Part shown: in pieces, positions 17,370 to 25,851 of the stretch | Layout of the letters: every line of letters begins with the position of its first letter | Position numbering within the stretch: the stretch's first letter is position 1 | Origin: Motiliproteus sp965230735 | GTDB taxonomy: Bacteria > Pseudomonadota > Gammaproteobacteria > Pseudomonadales > Balneatricaceae | DNA length: 64,000 nucleotides | Direction: 5' to 3' | Assembly (NCBI RefSeq): GCF_965230735.1 | Contig: NZ_OZ246016.1 | Span: 2,170,001-2,234,000, forward strand | The notes under the pieces: generated by a model | The model's input: only the letters and a program-made list of their open reading frames with translations | Databases searched by the model: none | What the model was told of the DNA's origin: nothing | Translations under genes and position numbers: made by a program

Positions 17370-17729
17370 ATGAGCCAGCTTGGCAACGATCCGCAACAGA
17401 ACTACCGTCTTTTCCTCGAAACCATTCAGCAGACCGGCAAGGTCTGGGGTGTGACCAACGACGACGGTTGGATCGTTTGTGACTCGGAAGAGTTCGAGGA
17501 CACTGATGTAATCCCTTTCTGGTCCGACAAGGCGGATGCCCAGGCACAATGCTGCGACGAGTGGGCCAAGTTTGAACCCCAGTCGATCGATCTGGTCAGC
17601 TTTGTTGAACGCTGGCTGCCGGGCATGGCCGAAGATGGGGTACTGCTGGGCCCGAACTGGAACAGCGACATGACCGGGCTGGAGATTGAACCGGCCGAAC
17701 TGGCCGACGAGCTGCTCGACGAGGAGTGA
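17370..17729 (+). CDS. DUF2750 domain-containing protein
   Basis: A soluble acidic protein of 119 residues. The DUF2750 pattern is visible: RLFLETIQQTGKVWGVTND, then GWIVCDSEEFEDTDVIPFWSDKADAQAQC, and LVSFVERWLPGMAEDGVLLGPNWN. The family has no established function. The start at MSQLGND was chosen because the extra upstream residues have no family similarity. A terminator follows the gene. Confidence 0.88.
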   Translation: MSQLGNDPQQNYRLFLETIQQTGKVWGVTNDDGWIVCDSEEFEDTDVIPFWSDKADAQAQCCDEWAKFEPQSIDLVSFVERWLPGMAEDGVLLGPNWNSDMTGLEIEPAELADELLDEE

Positions 17730-17774
17730 TCGAGGAGGCGTAATCAACAACGTATGACTCGCGTCGCTAGCCAT

Positions 17775-17803
17775 AAGCCGAAGCAACCGCTTCGGCTTTT
17801 TTG
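17775..17803 (+). terminator. Rho-independent terminator after DUF2750 gene
   Basis: AAGCCGAAGC / GCTTCGGCTT stem with an AACC loop and a T run. Confidence 0.9.
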
Positions 17804-17952
17804 TGTCTGGAAACTGGGTTGATGTTTTGGCGTTATCGCCATGGCTGCGACTAAGCTGATCAGTGATCAGGGCGAATTACCGAGTTTGGTAAGGATTTAG
17901 ACAACAACGTTAGGTCTAGGTAACAACGTCAGATAACGGGGGAGGGAGATCG

Positions 17953-18546
17953 ATGGGCAGCTATTCGGAGGCCTGCGAGCGCAACAAGGGCGTGATTCTG
18001 GAACTGCTGCTGGAGCAGTTTGCCGATCGGCGCCGGGTGCTGGAGATCGGCTCGGGTACCGGCCAGCACGCGGCCTATTTCAGTCGATCGCTTCCCTGGT
18101 TGGAGTGGTTGCCGACCGATCATCCCGGTCAACTGGTCGATCTCAAAGAAAATCTGGGCAGCCAGCCGGCGGAAAATCTGGCTCTGCCCCGGCCGCTGGA
18201 TGTGGCCTGGCAGGATTGGGCGATCGATCCGGTCGATGCCGTCTTCACCGCCAATACCCTCCACATCATTTCTTGGGGGCAGGTTGAGCGATTATTTGCC
18301 GGTGTCGGTCGGGTTCTGGATGAGGGCGGCAAGCTGGCGGTCTATGGCCCGTTTCGCTACCAGGATGACTACACCAGCGCCAGTAATGCCGAGTTCGATC
18401 AGTGGTTGAGACAGCGGGACCCGGCCAGCGGGATTCGGGACTTTGAAGCGGTCGACCGGTTGGCCGAGGCGCAGGGGCTACAGCTGGTATTGGATCAATC
18501 GATGCCGGCGAATAACCAACTGCTGCTGTGGCAGCGAGGGGGCTGA
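17953..18546 (+). CDS. DUF938 family SAM-dependent methyltransferase-like protein
   Basis: A 197-residue protein of the DUF938 family. The methyltransferase fold is indicated by VLEIGSGTGQHAAYF (SAM-binding motif I, about residues 30-45), LPTDHPGQ after the second strand, and AVFTANTLHIISW in the position of motif IV. GGKLAVYGPFRY follows. The substrate is not known for the family. A GGGGGAGGGAG site precedes the ATG. It is convergent with holC, 18 bp apart. Confidence 0.9.
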   Translation: MGSYSEACERNKGVILELLLEQFADRRRVLEIGSGTGQHAAYFSRSLPWLEWLPTDHPGQLVDLKENLGSQPAENLALPRPLDVAWQDWAIDPVDAVFTANTLHIISWGQVERLFAGVGRVLDEGGKLAVYGPFRYQDDYTSASNAEFDQWLRQRDPASGIRDFEAVDRLAEAQGLQLVLDQSMPANNQLLLWQRGG

Positions 18547-18564
18547 ACCCGGTTTACTGCGGAT

Positions 18565-19020
18565 TCAGCCTTTGCGGCGCATGTCGTTCATATGGATCTC
18601 GTAGCCCTGGCCCTGATAACGACGGTAGTTGGCCCGGGTGGCCTCGAGGATCTCGGTTTGCTGAACCACGATCTCGATGGTGCGGTTGAACTCCAACGCC
18701 AACTCATCGATCTCCAGCGCCAGATTGACGAACACTTCGCGGTGGTCCGGTTTGCTGTCACCGTAGCCGATCTCGATCGGTGAGTTGAGACCGGCCGCCA
18801 ACAGGCTATGGGGCAGGAAGGCCTCCGGCTGGTAATCCCACAACCACTCGTCAAGCTGACGGGCTTGGGTTTCGTCATCGGTCCGAATGTAGATCCGGTG
18901 GCCCAGGGCCACCACCTTCTCCAACACCTTGCAGAGAAAGCGGCGACGGGCGTCCGGATCTTCGGTCGGCAGGACGTAGAAGTCGCTGCGTTTGTTTGAC
19001 TCAGCTGTTGTCATCGTCAC
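18565..19020 (-). CDS. holC: DNA polymerase III subunit chi
   Basis: The chi subunit of the clamp-loader complex, which links the DNA polymerase III holoenzyme to single-strand-binding protein. The product is 151 residues, close to the 147 of E. coli. Recognised stretches are DFYVLPTEDPDARRRFLCKVLEKVVALGHRIYI (read as two segments), LDEWLWDYQPEAFLPHSLL and the C-terminal YRRYQGQGYEIH. It overlaps the 3' end of pepA by 20 bp on the same strand, the conserved pepA-holC arrangement, so the two are co-transcribed. Confidence 0.95.
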   Translation of the reverse strand: MTMTTAESNKRSDFYVLPTEDPDARRRFLCKVLEKVVALGHRIYIRTDDETQARQLDEWLWDYQPEAFLPHSLLAAGLNSPIEIGYGDSKPDHREVFVNLALEIDELALEFNRTIEIVVQQTEILEATRANYRRYQGQGYEIHMNDMRRKG

Positions 19021-20503
19021 CGTCGGCGCGATCGATCAGGTATTGAGTCAGCAGCGGTACACAGCGACCGGTGGCCCCTTTCTGCTTGCCGCTGACCCAG
19101 GCTGTGCCGGCGATATCCAGATGCGCCCAGGCGAAATCCTTGGTGAAGCGCGACAGGAAGCAGGCGGCGGTGATGGTGCCGGCCGGACGACCGCCGATGT
19201 TGGCAATATCAGCGAAGTTGGAGTCCAGCTGCTCCTGATAGTCGTCCCACAGCGGCAGACGCCAGGCTTTATCGTTGGTGTATTGACCCGCTCCCAGCAG
19301 TTGCTCGGCCAGTTGGTCGTTGTTGGACAGCAGGCCGCTGGCCTTGTGGCCCAAGGCGATGATGCAGGCACCGGTCAGGGTTGCGATGTCGATCACGCTG
19401 ACCGGTTGGAACCGCTCGGCATAGGTCAGCGCATCGCAAAGAACCAGTCGACCTTCGGCGTCGGTGTTGAGGATTTCGACGGTCTGACCGGACAGGGTGG
19501 TAACGATATCGCCGGGCTTGGTGGCGACGCCGCTGGGCATGTTTTCGGCGGCGGCGATCACGGCAACGACATTCAGCTCCAGCCCCAGCTCGGCCACAGC
19601 AGTCATGGTACCCATGACACTGGCGGCGCCGCACATGTCGTACTTCATCTCATCCATCGCCTCGCCCGGCTTCAGGCTGATGCCGCCGGAGTCGAAGGTA
19701 ATGCCCTTGCCGACCAGTACGTGGGGGCGGTCGTTCTCGCCAGCGCCGCGGTACTGCAGCACGATCAGTTTGGCCGGTTGCTCCGAGCCGGCTGATACCG
19801 ACAGCAGTGAGCCCATGCCCAGGGTGCGCATTTCGGCCTCTTCCAGCACTTCCAGGCTCAGGCTGTCGTACTCGTCGGCCAGCTCCTGGGCCTGGGCGGC
19901 CAGGTAGGTGGGGGTGCAGATATTGCCGGGCAGGTTACCCAGATCGCGCGCGGTGCTGACGCCGTTGGCGATCGCGGAGGCTTCGATGATGGCGACCTCA
20001 CCGGTTTCAACGTCGGCTTCCTCGAGCAGAATCTCAACATTGTCCAACGCTGGGGCATCGCCTTTTTTGCTCTTGAGCTGATCAAACTGGTACAGCCCCG
20101 CGCTGAACTGCTCAACCAGGGTGCGGGTTCGCCAGTAGCAATCGCGGCTTGGGATGGCACTGTCGTCCAGTGCGATGGCGACTTCGCTGATATTGATCGA
20201 CTTCAGGCTGGAGAGGGCGCCGGACAGGACCTTGGTGAAGCTGCGGTCGTTGCGCTCGCTCTCTTTTCCCATGCCCAGCAGCAGCACACGGCGTGCTTTG
20301 ATGCCGTCGAACTTCTGCAGCAGCAGGCTGTCTCCCGCTTTACCGCGAATGTCGCCGGCGGAAACGATATCGCTGAGGTAGCCGTTACTGGCTTCGTCCA
20401 GCTGACGGGCCGCGCTGGAGAGTTCGCCCTCTTCACCGACAGCAACAACGAGGCAGGGGGTTTCCAGCTCGGTCAGGCTGGCACTGGAGATCTGAAATTG
20501 CAT
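19001..20503 (-). CDS. pepA: Leucyl aminopeptidase (cytosol aminopeptidase A)
   Basis: A 500-residue M17 metallopeptidase that removes N-terminal Leu and other residues; in E. coli PepA also acts as a DNA-binding accessory factor. The family signature NTDAEGRLVL and the metal-binding block VGKGITFDSGGISLKPG are present, as is the catalytic Lys in that block. The start at MQFQIS matches relatives; a longer form would add six residues. It is divergent from lptF, an arrangement common in Gammaproteobacteria, with 190 bp between them. Confidence 0.97.
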   Translation of the reverse strand: MQFQISSASLTELETPCLVVAVGEEGELSSAARQLDEASNGYLSDIVSAGDIRGKAGDSLLLQKFDGIKARRVLLLGMGKESERNDRSFTKVLSGALSSLKSINISEVAIALDDSAIPSRDCYWRTRTLVEQFSAGLYQFDQLKSKKGDAPALDNVEILLEEADVETGEVAIIEASAIANGVSTARDLGNLPGNICTPTYLAAQAQELADEYDSLSLEVLEEAEMRTLGMGSLLSVSAGSEQPAKLIVLQYRGAGENDRPHVLVGKGITFDSGGISLKPGEAMDEMKYDMCGAASVMGTMTAVAELGLELNVVAVIAAAENMPSGVATKPGDIVTTLSGQTVEILNTDAEGRLVLCDALTYAERFQPVSVIDIATLTGACIIALGHKASGLLSNNDQLAEQLLGAGQYTNDKAWRLPLWDDYQEQLDSNFADIANIGGRPAGTITAACFLSRFTKDFAWAHLDIAGTAWVSGKQKGATGRCVPLLTQYLIDRADGDDDNS

Positions 20504-20693
20504 AGAGGCTCCACAAGACAATGTTGGGGGATTGAGAGATAATGCCCGCCGCTCTGGCGGATGTTGCTTCTCCCATAGATGGGCGAGAGTGTACGTTATA
20601 TTTGCAGCTTTTGCAGAGTGGGATTAATAGAGTTGTGCCGGCGGTGAAGCGTCATCATCACCGTGGGCGGGGCGTTGGAGAGCCTGTTACCCG

Positions 20694-21821
20694 GTGATTA
20701 TTTTTCGTTACTTGAGCCGCGAAGTCCTGGTCAGCATGACCGCCGTAACCGGTGTGCTGCTGATGATCATCATGAGCGGTCGTTTTATCAAATACCTGGC
20801 CTCGGCCGCGGATGGTCGAATCTCGGCCGATGTGCTGTTGCTGTTGATCAGCTACCGGATTCCCGGTTTCCTCGAGCTGATTCTGCCGCTGGGGCTGTTT
20901 CTGGGGATCTTACTGTCCTACGGACGACTCTATCTGGAAAACGAGATCGGAACCCTGACCGCTGCCGGAGTCAGTGATCGTCGCCTGCAATGGCTGACGA
21001 TGGGGCCGGCGCTGATGGTCGCCCTGCTGGTTGGGGTACTGAGTTTTCTGGTGACGCCCTGGGGTGCGGCCCAGGTCAAAACCATCCTGCACAAACAGGA
21101 ATCGATGACCGAATTCGATGCGCTGGCCGAGGGCCGGTTCCAGAAACTGCCGAGCCGGCAGCGGGTCTCCTACGTGGAGGAGCTGGTGAATAACCGCACC
21201 GAACTGCGGTCGGTCTTTCTGTCCGAACAGGTCGGCACTCGCCAGGAACCGCGTCTGGGAATCATGGTGGCCGAAAGCGGCCGCCAGTATCTGGATGCCG
21301 AGACCCGTAGTCGCTTTTTGCTGCTGAGTAACGGTTACCGTTACGAAGGCGTACCGGGAGAAGCGGACTTCAGGATCTACAAATTTGATGAATATGGGAT
21401 TCAGCTGAAGCAGTCGCCGCTTCGACGTCAGGTGTCCGAGATCGAGGTGCTGCCCACCGCCGAACTGCTACGCAATGATGGCTTCCAGTATCGGGCCCAA
21501 CTGCACTGGCGCGCCTCGTTGCCGGTGCTCTGCCTGATGGTCACATTGCTGGCGGTGCCGTTGAGCAAGGTTAATCCGCGCCAGGGCCGTTACGCCCGGT
21601 TATTGCCGTCGATCCTGCTGTACCTGACCTACCTGACGCTACTGACCACGGCTCGCAGCGGGATGGACGAAGGGGAACCCTTGGCGGTATTGAAATTCTG
21701 GGCGGTTCACGGACTGTTTGGGCTGATCGCGCTGAATCTGCATGTCTCCAATGGTTTCTGGGGACGGCTATGGGGCCGAATCTGGCATAGCCTGCCGTTA
21801 CCGGCCAAGGAGGCACGATGA
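20694..21821 (+). CDS. lptF: LPS export ABC transporter permease LptF
   Basis: One of the two inner-membrane permeases of the LptB2FG complex that extracts lipopolysaccharide and passes it to LptC. 375 residues from a GTG start (MIIFRYLSREVLVSMTAVTG). Six transmembrane helices in two groups of three flank a periplasmic beta-jellyroll domain (about residues 125-265). The coupling-helix region FLELILPLGLFLGILL is typical. The stop overlaps the lptG start by 4 bp (ATGA). Confidence 0.96.
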   Translation: MIIFRYLSREVLVSMTAVTGVLLMIIMSGRFIKYLASAADGRISADVLLLLISYRIPGFLELILPLGLFLGILLSYGRLYLENEIGTLTAAGVSDRRLQWLTMGPALMVALLVGVLSFLVTPWGAAQVKTILHKQESMTEFDALAEGRFQKLPSRQRVSYVEELVNNRTELRSVFLSEQVGTRQEPRLGIMVAESGRQYLDAETRSRFLLLSNGYRYEGVPGEADFRIYKFDEYGIQLKQSPLRRQVSEIEVLPTAELLRNDGFQYRAQLHWRASLPVLCLMVTLLAVPLSKVNPRQGRYARLLPSILLYLTYLTLLTTARSGMDEGEPLAVLKFWAVHGLFGLIALNLHVSNGFWGRLWGRIWHSLPLPAKEAR

Positions 21822-22879
21822 AACGCCTCAATCGCTATATCGGACAAACCGTCCTTTTCTCCTGCCTGGTGGTGCTGCTGGCGATCATAGGTCTGGATGT
21901 GCTGTTCGCCTTTGTGGATGAGCTTAAGGACCTGAACCAGCACTACACTCTGGATGTGGCGGTACGCTATGTGCTGCTGTCGATTCCCGGTAGTGTGTAC
22001 GAGTTTATTCCGTTGGCCAGCCTGGTGGGTTGCCTGATCGGCCTGGGAATGCTGGCCAGCAGCTCGGAGCTGACGGTGATGCGGGCTGCCGGGGTGAGCA
22101 AATTCCGAATCGTGCTATCGGTCAGTCGCCCGGTGCTGCTGTTGGTGATTGTGGCCGGTCTGATCGGTGAGTTTGTGGTGCCGGTGACCGGTCAGCAGGC
22201 CACGGTCGAGAAAGCCAAGGCCCATAGTGGAGGTCGTGCCGTCGGGACCCAATACGGGGTCTGGCACCGTGAAGGCAACTGGGTAATGCACTTCAATGCG
22301 ATCGAGCGAAATGGCCTGGTTCATGGCCTCACCCTGTACGAGTTCAATAATCAGCGCGAGTTGCTGACCGCCAGTTTTGTCAAAGAGGCCGAATACGAGC
22401 AGGGTGTCTGGAAACTGCAGCAGATGCGGACCACCCACTTTGACGGCGATCAGACCCGTATCGTGGTGAAGCCCGAAGAGCACTGGAAGTCGGATTTGAA
22501 GCCGGAATTTCTGGAGTTGTTGTCGTTGGCTCCTGAGGATATGTCGGTCTACAACCTGCGTGGTTTTATCGCTTACATGAACTCCCAGGGGATCAACGCC
22601 GCCCCGCACCAGTTGGCGTTCTGGAGCAAGCTGATGCAGCCGCTGGCGATCTTCTCGCTGGTGCTGATCGCAGTCTCTTTCGTATTTGGTTCACTGCGCT
22701 CGGTGACCATGGGGCAGCGGGTGTTGGTGGGCATTCTGGTGGGGCTGGTGTTCAAATTCAGCCAGGACCTGCTGGGTCCGGCCAGTACTGTGTATGGTTT
22801 TCCGCCGGTGATTGCGGTGCTGACGCCGATCGGCGCCTGTATTCTGGCCGGGTTCTGGATGTTGCGGCGGGGCGGTTAA
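21818..22879 (+). CDS. lptG: LPS export ABC transporter permease LptG
   Basis: Partner permease of LptF in the LPS extraction complex. 353 residues starting MKRLNRYIGQTVLFSCLVVL. The topology is as for LptF: three helices, a periplasmic domain (about 130-265), three helices, ending in FPPVIAVLTPIGACILAGFWML. The coupling segment SVYEFIPLASLVGCLIGLG is conserved. It is translationally coupled to lptF, and a terminator follows. Confidence 0.96.
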   Translation: MKRLNRYIGQTVLFSCLVVLLAIIGLDVLFAFVDELKDLNQHYTLDVAVRYVLLSIPGSVYEFIPLASLVGCLIGLGMLASSSELTVMRAAGVSKFRIVLSVSRPVLLLVIVAGLIGEFVVPVTGQQATVEKAKAHSGGRAVGTQYGVWHREGNWVMHFNAIERNGLVHGLTLYEFNNQRELLTASFVKEAEYEQGVWKLQQMRTTHFDGDQTRIVVKPEEHWKSDLKPEFLELLSLAPEDMSVYNLRGFIAYMNSQGINAAPHQLAFWSKLMQPLAIFSLVLIAVSFVFGSLRSVTMGQRVLVGILVGLVFKFSQDLLGPASTVYGFPPVIAVLTPIGACILAGFWMLRRGG

Positions 22880-22906
22880 TCTGCGGCAACCTGTTCGTAT
22901 GCATGC

Positions 22907-22933
22907 AAAAAGAGCCCGGTTAGGGCTCTTTTT
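22907..22933. terminator. Bidirectional terminator after lptG
   Basis: AGAGCCC / GGGCTCT stem with a GGTTA loop, A run on one side and T run on the other; also serves the convergent RDD gene. Confidence 0.9.
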
Positions 22934-22952
22934 CGTTTGGAGTCGCAGATTT

Positions 22953-23393
22953 TTAGTTCTTCTTTTTCACCTTGGGTAACTGAACCACCCGTGACTCCGA
23001 GTAGCGGTCATGCCAGGTCAGTCCCTGCTTATCGAATAGCATCCACCAGTAACCCGCGCCCAGACAGAGTAGCGACAGCCCGGCGCTGAAGAAGCGGATC
23101 AACGCCTGCAGACCGCTGATCGCCTGTCCTTCCGGGGTTTGAATTCGAATCCGCCAGGCCAGCATGCCTAACGTCTGACCGCTGCGGGTCCAGAAAATCA
23201 TAAAGAAAAGAAAGGTGACCAGAAACAATGCGCTGTTGAACAGCGGGCCCTTCACCGCCTCACCGTTGTTCAGGGCAACCCCGATAGCACCGACCACCAT
23301 CCAGAGTGCGGCCAGCAGCAGAGAATCGTATAGCATTGCCCCCAGGCGCTTGATCAGGGAGGCGTTGGGCAGGTTGGAATCGTTGCGGGTCAT
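22953..23393 (-). CDS. RDD family membrane protein
   Basis: A 146-residue membrane protein of the RDD family. The signature arginine-aspartate region appears as LIKRLGAMLYDSLLLAALW at the N-terminus. Hydrophobic helices follow at about residues 20-45, 50-72 and 100-125, and QTLGMLAWRIRIQTPEGQ precedes the last. RDD proteins are small polytopic proteins of mostly unknown role, some linked to ion homeostasis. Convergent with lptG. Confidence 0.88.
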   Translation of the reverse strand: MTRNDSNLPNASLIKRLGAMLYDSLLLAALWMVVGAIGVALNNGEAVKGPLFNSALFLVTFLFFMIFWTRSGQTLGMLAWRIRIQTPEGQAISGLQALIRFFSAGLSLLCLGAGYWWMLFDKQGLTWHDRYSESRVVQLPKVKKKN

Positions 23394-23535
23394 GGGGTCT
23401 GAGTCGGCTCGTCGGTGAACAAAGCCGCTATTCTAGCTCGATTTTTTGCCGAAGGCTTCGAGGTCGATCAACAACTTCAACCGAGGCTGTTCCTTCAACG
23501 GCAAATCGGCCGTTGTTGGTGGTAAAGGTGCTGCC

Positions 23536-24765
23536 TTAATTGAGCAGGGCGATACGGTTTTTCCCGGCCAGCTTGGCTTGGTACATGGCGTTGTCGGCGC
23601 TTTTGAGCAGCGTCTTGGGACAGTCGCCATGGCAGGGGTAGCGGGCGACGCCGGCACTGGCGCTGACCTTGAGCGTCCGGCCGTGGTACTCAAGAGGGTG
23701 ACGGCAGAGCATGACCAGTTGCTCCGCCACCTCACGGGCGCTCTGGGGCGGTAGCTCGTTTTCGAACAGGATCGCAAACTCGTCACCACCGATGCGGGCG
23801 ATCAGGTCCGATTCACGGAAGTAGTGTTTTACCTGAGCAGCGATGCTCGACAGCAGTTCATCACCGGCATCGTGACCGTGGTTATCATTGATCGACTTGA
23901 AGCCATCCAGATCGAAATAGATCAGCGTCAGTTGGTCATCTTTGCGCTTGGCTCGGCGCATCGCGCGCTCAAGCTCGGCATTGAAGTAGTTGCGGTTGTA
24001 GAGACCGGTCAAGAAGTCGTGGTTGGCCGCATAGATCCAGCGCTCTTCATCGAGTTTTCGCTTGGTGGATTCGCGGGTCACCCCTTCGACCCCGATGAAA
24101 TTGCCGTCGTCGTCGGTACGTGCATAGAGATGGCTGAAAACCCAGACCAGGTGGCCGCTCTTATGCCGCAGCGCCGAATCGACCTGGATCGGTTTGCCGT
24201 GATTGGCGGCCAGTTTCTGCATCACATGGTCACGGTCTTCCGGGTGATAGTAGTAGTCGGCTAACTTGGTACCGATCGCTTCGGCCGGTGTATAGCCCAG
24301 TAGTCGGCTACTGGACGGCGACAGCATGGTGATGATGCCGTTGGCATCGGTCCGATAGAAGGTATCGGGTAGGTTCTCGATAATCTGGCGGAATTCGCGT
24401 TCGGAGCGTTTGATCTTTTTGGTCAGTTTTCTGCGCAGGCGCAGATCGTGAACCGAGGCGATAAACAGATGGCCCAACTGATCGTGAAAACGGTGGTTGA
24501 GCACCGTTGCCACCGGGATTGGGCCGCCTGTCTTGGGGATCAGATCGAACTGGATTTCGCGGTTTTGATTGCGACCACGCTGCTGGGCCAGCGCCATCAA
24601 ATGCGGGTCTTCATCCGGATCCACCAGCAGGTTGAAATCCCGTTCCAACAGCTCGTCGAGGCCGTAACCGGCCAGCTTAACGGCCGACCGATTGGCATAG
24701 ATTATTTTTCGCTCTTTAACAGCGAAAACGGCATCTCTCTGGCTATCCAGGATCAGCCCCAGCAT
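23536..24765 (-). CDS. PAS-PAS-GGDEF diguanylate cyclase
   Basis: A 409-residue protein. The first PAS-like domain covers residues 1-110 (DAVFAVKERKIIYANRSAVKL). The second PAS with its PAC motif covers about 120-240 (LPDTFYRTDANGIITMLSPS, VEGVTRESTKRK). The GGDEF domain ends the chain (FDLDGFKSINDNHGHDAGDE and ARIGGDEFAILFEN). The signature is intact, and RESD five residues before it forms the product-inhibition I-site, so it should make c-di-GMP with feedback control. No membrane segment is seen. The only usable start lies very close to the first PAS strand; the in-frame codons upstream, back to a stop, contain no ATG, GTG or TTG. Confidence 0.92.
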   Translation of the reverse strand: MLGLILDSQRDAVFAVKERKIIYANRSAVKLAGYGLDELLERDFNLLVDPDEDPHLMALAQQRGRNQNREIQFDLIPKTGGPIPVATVLNHRFHDQLGHLFIASVHDLRLRRKLTKKIKRSEREFRQIIENLPDTFYRTDANGIITMLSPSSSRLLGYTPAEAIGTKLADYYYHPEDRDHVMQKLAANHGKPIQVDSALRHKSGHLVWVFSHLYARTDDDGNFIGVEGVTRESTKRKLDEERWIYAANHDFLTGLYNRNYFNAELERAMRRAKRKDDQLTLIYFDLDGFKSINDNHGHDAGDELLSSIAAQVKHYFRESDLIARIGGDEFAILFENELPPQSAREVAEQLVMLCRHPLEYHGRTLKVSASAGVARYPCHGDCPKTLLKSADNAMYQAKLAGKNRIALLN

Positions 24766-24936
24766 CTCTTCGGTTTCGATAGCGACATCCCTATGCCTGA
24801 TTTGGACACTGTTGCACGGAGGCCTTTAGCCACCGGCGGACCGTAATCCAGCATAGTGTATCGGGGTATCATTTAGCCAGTCATTGCGTTGATATCCCCG
24901 ATTCCTGCGACTGATCCTGCCGTGCACGCCAGGGGG

Positions 24937-25848
24937 TTAACCCAGTGCGCGCGCCACCTTGGAGCGGGTTTCGCGTCCCAGCTGCTCCATGATGTAGTTC
25001 CCGGCGCTGATCAGCTTGGGCAGATCGATTCCGGTTTCGATTCCCATCCCGTGCAGCATATAGACCACGTCTTCGGTGGCGACATTGCCCGATGCACCCT
25101 TGGCGTAGGGACAGCCGCCCAGACCGGCCACCGAGCTGTCGATCACGGCCAGCCCTTCCTCCAGTACCGCCAGCAGGTTGGGAAGCGCCTGGCCGTAGGT
25201 GTCATGGAAGTGGGCCGCCAGTTGCGGCATCGGAATTCTGCCGGAAACGGCTTCGAGCATCCGTTTGGCTTTGAGTGGTGTGCCGACACCGATGGTGTCA
25301 CCCAGCGAGATCTCATAGCAGCCCATCTGGAACATGGTTTCGGCCACGTCGGCGACCTTCTGCGGAGCGATCTCCCCCTCATAAGGGCAGCCCATCACCG
25401 TCGAGACATAACCTCGAACCCGAACATCGGCGGCCTTGGCCCGCTCCATCACGGCTTCAAACCGGTTCAGGCTTTCTGCCACCGAGCAGTTGATGTTCTT
25501 CTGCGAGAAACTCTCGGAGGCGGCGCCAAAGATCGCCACCTCTTTGACGCCGGCTTCCAGTGCGCTTTCCAGCCCTTTCAGGTTTGGGGTCAGCGCGGCG
25601 TAGGTGACCCCCGGTTTGGGCTCGATGCCGCCGATCACCTCGGCCGCATCACCCATCTGAGGGACCCACTTGGGCGACACGAAACTGGCGGCTTCGATGT
25701 AGCTCAGACCGGCCTGTTCCAGCCGCCGGATCAGTTCCAGCTTGACGCCGGTGGCGACGATATCACCCGGCTCGTTCTGCAGCCCGTCACGGGCGCCGAC
25801 CTCGACGATCTTTACCCGTTGTGGAAGCGCTGATTGTTGGACCGACAT
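24937..25848 (-). CDS. liuE: Hydroxymethylglutaryl-CoA lyase
   Basis: Cleaves HMG-CoA to acetyl-CoA and acetoacetate, the last step of leucine degradation. 303 residues in a TIM-barrel fold. Seen: EVGARDGLQNE (metal-binding Asp), STVMGCPYEG, AAHFHDTYGQALPN (metal-binding His pair), and GLGGCPYAKGASGNVATED containing the catalytic Cys. It is the last gene of the liu operon, 3 bp after liuD. Because a mevalonate operon is also present in this window, HMG-CoA is both consumed here and used for isoprenoids. Confidence 0.96.
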   Translation of the reverse strand: MSVQQSALPQRVKIVEVGARDGLQNEPGDIVATGVKLELIRRLEQAGLSYIEAASFVSPKWVPQMGDAAEVIGGIEPKPGVTYAALTPNLKGLESALEAGVKEVAIFGAASESFSQKNINCSVAESLNRFEAVMERAKAADVRVRGYVSTVMGCPYEGEIAPQKVADVAETMFQMGCYEISLGDTIGVGTPLKAKRMLEAVSGRIPMPQLAAHFHDTYGQALPNLLAVLEEGLAVIDSSVAGLGGCPYAKGASGNVATEDVVYMLHGMGIETGIDLPKLISAGNYIMEQLGRETRSKVARALG

Positions 25849-25851
25849 GGC

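Noticed and set aside
18992..19795. Open frame opposite pepA
   Set aside because: Antisense to an intact, conserved peptidase; no protein-like motifs.
24889..25833. Long open frame opposite the HMG-CoA lyase gene
   Set aside because: Mirror frame of a strongly conserved enzyme; composition is that of an antisense shadow.
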